Assembly: GCF_001429765.1 (NCBI RefSeq)
Contig: NZ_LMJB01000001.1
Location: forward strand, 604,346 to 668,345
Length of the DNA: 64,000 bases
Source: Flavobacterium sp. Root901
GTDB taxonomy: Bacteria; Bacteroidota; Bacteroidia; Flavobacteriales; Flavobacteriaceae
Direction of reading: 5' to 3'
The notes below the pieces were generated by a model, which saw only the letters and a list, made by a program, of their open reading frames with translations, was not told the DNA's origin and searched no databases. This document shows, in pieces, positions 62,050 to 64,000 of this stretch. The first letter of the stretch is position 1, and every line of letters starts with the position of its first letter. A program made the position numbers and the translations under genes.

Positions 62050-62077
62050 CAAAAAAAGTCCTCAAAAGAGGACTTTT
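62050..62077 (-). terminator. Terminator of rpsT
   Basis: Read on the minus strand, AAAAGTCCTC pairs with GAGGACTTTT across a four-base loop, followed by a seven-T run. It lies 25 bases after the rpsT stop. Confidence 0.85.
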
Positions 62078-62101
62078 ATATATTTCGTAAATTGTAGTTA
62101 A

Positions 62102-62353
62102 TTACAATTTAGCAACGTGTTTTGTTAATTTAGACTTCAAATTAGAAGCTTTGTTATCATGAATGATATTCTTTTTAGCTAACTTATCAATCATAGAGAT
62201 TACAGTTGATAATTTTGCAGCCGCATCAGCTTTATCAGTAGCTATTCTTAATGCTTTAATAGCATTACGAGTAGTTTTATGCTGGTATCTGTTAAGAACT
62301 CTTCTTTTTTCGTTACTTCTGATTCTTTTTAATGCTGACTTATGATTTGCCAT
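62102..62353 (-). CDS. rpsT: 30S ribosomal protein S20
   Basis: An 83-residue basic helical protein. It starts MANHKSALKRIRSNEKRRVLNRY and has STVISMIDKLAKKNIIHDNKASNLKSKL near the end, the usual S20 signature and length. It binds 16S rRNA in the small subunit. It has its own terminator. Confidence 0.97.
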   Translation of the reverse strand: MANHKSALKRIRSNEKRRVLNRYQHKTTRNAIKALRIATDKADAAAKLSTVISMIDKLAKKNIIHDNKASNLKSKLTKHVAKL

Positions 62354-62504
62354 TTCTTTTAATTTTAGATGTAATAATTATTATAAATACTAGTTAAAAA
62401 AGAAAAACCTCCCACAATTGTTAAAAAACACTCACTTTGGTTTTAACTAATAAAATAAAAACCGAGACACCAATTTTTATTTTATAAAACTTATTTACAA
62501 CTTG

Positions 62505-62576
62505 TAGTCCGTAGGGGAATCGAACCCCTGTTACCAGGATGAAAACCTGGCGTCCTAACCCCTAGACGAACGGACC
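62505..62576 (-). tRNA. tRNA-Glu (TTC), copy 2 of the pair
   Basis: 72 bases. The acceptor (seven pairs, first one G-U), D-arm GTCTAGGGGTTAGGAC, anticodon loop TTTTCAT with anticodon TTC, and T-loop TTCGATT are all present. The discriminator is A, and CCA is not encoded. It lies 43 bases after the first copy and shares its promoter. Confidence 0.95.
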
Positions 62577-62619
62577 TAATTCTCCTAAGTTGGAAATTTT
62601 CAATATGTAATATAACTTG

Positions 62620-62691
62620 TAGTCCGTGGGGGAATCGAACCCCCCTTACCAGGATGAAAACCTGGCGTCCTAACCGATAGACGAACGGACC
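62620..62691 (-). tRNA. tRNA-Glu (TTC), copy 1 of the pair
   Basis: 72 bases with the same anticodon arm as the second copy. The D-arm differs (GTCTATCGGTTAGGAC), and the T-stem is GGGGG/CCCCC rather than AGGGG/CCCCT. CCA is not encoded. Confidence 0.95.
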
Positions 62692-62711
62692 GTGCTTCTC
62701 TAATGCGGATG

Positions 62712-62741
62712 CAAAGATACATCTATTTTTTAGTTGCACAA
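62712..62741 (-). promoter_or_regulatory. Consensus promoter of the tRNA-Glu pair
   Basis: On the minus strand TTG (62739-62741) lies exactly 19 bases ahead of TATCTTTG (62712-62719). The transcript would begin near 62705, 14 bases before the first tRNA. The 416-base gap between rpsT and proS holds only this promoter and the two tRNAs. Confidence 0.8.
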
Positions 62742-62769
62742 TAGTTGAGTCAAAAAAAAATTATTTTTT

Positions 62770-64000
62770 TTAATATGCCTTAGCAAAAAGCACTCTTTTA
62801 GACGAAGGATTCCCAGTAAACACACAGGTTCCCGCTTCTTCAACAGCATCCAAAGGAATGCATCGAATTGTTGCTTTTGTCAAATCTTTTATCTTTTCTT
62901 CGGTAGCTGCAGTGCCGTCCCAATGAGCCGAAATAAATCCGCCTTTGCCTTCTAAAACTTGTTTAAATTCCTCAAAATTATTTACTTCCGTAATATGAGT
63001 ATTTCGATAGTTTAATGCTTTATCAAATAAATCTGTCTGAATTTGTTCTAACAGATCATTTACATGTTCTACTATTTTTTCAGCCGAAACAACTTCTTTT
63101 GATAAATTATCACGTCTTGCAACCTCAAAAGTTCCGTTTTCTAAATCCTTTGGTCCAACTGCAATTCTAACAGGAACTCCTTTCAATTCCCATTCAGCAA
63201 ATTTGAATCCCGGTTTTTGAGTTGTTCTGTCATCATATTTAACTGAGATCTTAAGTTTTCTCAATTTAGCAGTAAGTTCGTTTACAGCTTCTGTAATCTG
63301 AGCCAGCTGTTCATCTGTTTTATGAATTGGTACAATTACCACTTGTATTGGAGCTAAATTTGGAGGCAGTACTAATCCCTGATCGTCAGAATGTGTCATA
63401 ATTAACGCTCCCATCAAACGGGTAGAAACTCCCCATGAAGTTCCCCAAACATGTTCTTGTTTTCCTTCTGCGTTAGCAAACTTTACATCAAAAGCTTTTG
63501 CAAAATTCTGGCCTAAAAAATGCGAAGTCCCTGCCTGTAATGCTTTTCCATCCTGCATCAGTGCTTCGATACAATAGGTTTCATCTGCTCCTGCAAAACG
63601 CTCACTTTCTGTTTTAAATCCTTTTACTACAGGGATTGCCATAAAATTTTCAGCAAAATCAGCATAGACATTCATCATTTTTTCAGACTCTTCAATCGCC
63701 TCTTCCTTCGTAGCATGAGCCGTATGCCCTTCCTGCCATAAAAATTCTGCTGTTCTCAAAAATAAACGCGTACGCATTTCCCAACGCACCACATTAGCCC
63801 ATTGATTAATAAGCAAAGGTAAATCTCTATAAGACTGCACCCATCCTTTATAAGTAGACCATATAATGGCCTCGCTAGTTGGACGAACAATCAGCTCCTC
63901 TTCTAATTTTGCATTTGGATCAACCATTAATTTTCCAGGTCTGTCCTCATCATTTTTTAACCTGTAATGCGTTACAACCGCACATTCTTTTGCAAATCCT
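62770..64000 (-). CDS. proS: Prolyl-tRNA synthetase, partial (5' end outside the window)
   Basis: 410 residues are visible. The reading frame continues past the window edge ([20 protein letters not shown] before [12 protein letters not shown]). Class II motif 2 is [24 protein letters not shown] and motif 3 lies near [15 protein letters not shown]. The C-terminal part with RCIPLD and the end VLFAKAY is that of the shorter archaeal/eukaryote-like ProRS used by this phylum. It charges tRNA-Pro. The 3' end is complete. Confidence 0.95.
   Translation of the reverse strand, partial: GFAKECAVVTHYRLKNDEDRPGKLMVDPNAKLEEELIVRPTSEAIIWSTYKGWVQSYRDLPLLINQWANVVRWEMRTRLFLRTAEFLWQEGHTAHATKEEAIEESEKMMNVYADFAENFMAIPVVKGFKTESERFAGADETYCIEALMQDGKALQAGTSHFLGQNFAKAFDVKFANAEGKQEHVWGTSWGVSTRLMGALIMTHSDDQGLVLPPNLAPIQVVIVPIHKTDEQLAQITEAVNELTAKLRKLKISVKYDDRTTQKPGFKFAEWELKGVPVRIAVGPKDLENGTFEVARRDNLSKEVVSAEKIVEHVNDLLEQIQTDLFDKALNYRNTHITEVNNFEEFKQVLEGKGGFISAHWDGTAATEEKIKDLTKATIRCIPLDAVEEAGTCVFTGNPSSKRVLFAKAY

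Noticed and set aside
62491..62739. An 82-codon open frame on the minus strand
   Set aside because: It runs through both tRNA-Glu genes and their promoter; the tRNA folds explain the sequence.

Overview
The window looks like a core chromosomal segment of a Flavobacterium-like member of the Bacteroidota. The reasons are: AT-rich DNA; promoters of the TAnnTTTG (-7) type, in two cases with TTG exactly 19 bp upstream; almost no Shine-Dalgarno sequences; a gliding/T9SS type B sorting domain; 2TM-domain proteins; a TonB receptor with a carboxypeptidase-like plug extension; and many short inverted repeats between genes (CTTAGAATCTTAG-, GCCACGAATT-, CACAGATTAAA- and GTCATTTCGACGAAGGAG-type). I see no prophage, insertion sequence, integrase, CRISPR array or rRNA operon.

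Layout. 1-4.6 kb: end of a TauE/SafE-like permease, a Panacea-domain protein coupled to a small membrane protein (toxin-antitoxin candidate), cytochrome bd oxidase (cydAB) and an HD hydrolase. 4.7-7.4 kb: sulfur module (MBL-rhodanese protein plus two half-size YeeE/YedE permeases). 7.6-9.4 kb: MarR - nitroreductase - YceI operon under a promoter buried in two palindromic operators. 9.5-10.8 kb: secreted repeat protein. 10.9-19.97 kb: tryptophan operon, opened by a leader peptide with three Trp codons and an attenuator, in the order E-(lipoprotein)-G-D-C-F-B-(GGCT-like)-(nitrilase-like)-A. 20-24.8 kb: TetR-TolC-HlyD-MFS efflux operon with tandem operators. 24.9-28.9 kb: yaaA, cca, a small membrane protein, and ctaA. 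29.1-36.1 kb: LytTR regulator, four free 2TM proteins, a LytS-type kinase with a fifth 2TM domain fused to it, two secreted proteins, and a TonB receptor. 36.2-42.2 kb: small enzymes, ClC and HPP membrane proteins, and a nucleoid-associated protein. 42.2-43.7 kb: SDR-TetR operon with two matching palindromes. 43.8-53.5 kb: GAF protein, HD-PycTM protein, a 1243-residue phosphoesterase/outer-membrane barrel fusion, a lipoprotein, and a kinase-like unknown. 53.6-57.8 kb: ABC exporter and a T9SS cargo protein. 57.8-64 kb: typA, PAS kinase with response regulator, rpsT, two tRNA-Glu genes, and proS (cut by the window end).

How the genes work together. Several units are self-contained regulated modules: trp attenuation, MarR redox/detoxification, TetR efflux, TetR-SDR and LytS/LytTR-2TM. 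The leads I rate highest are the 2TM/LytS cassette, the Panacea pair, the trp attenuator, the HD-PycTM protein with no cyclase partner, and the phosphoesterase/kinase-like/barrel fusion. All functions are inferred from reading the sequence; no database search was run.
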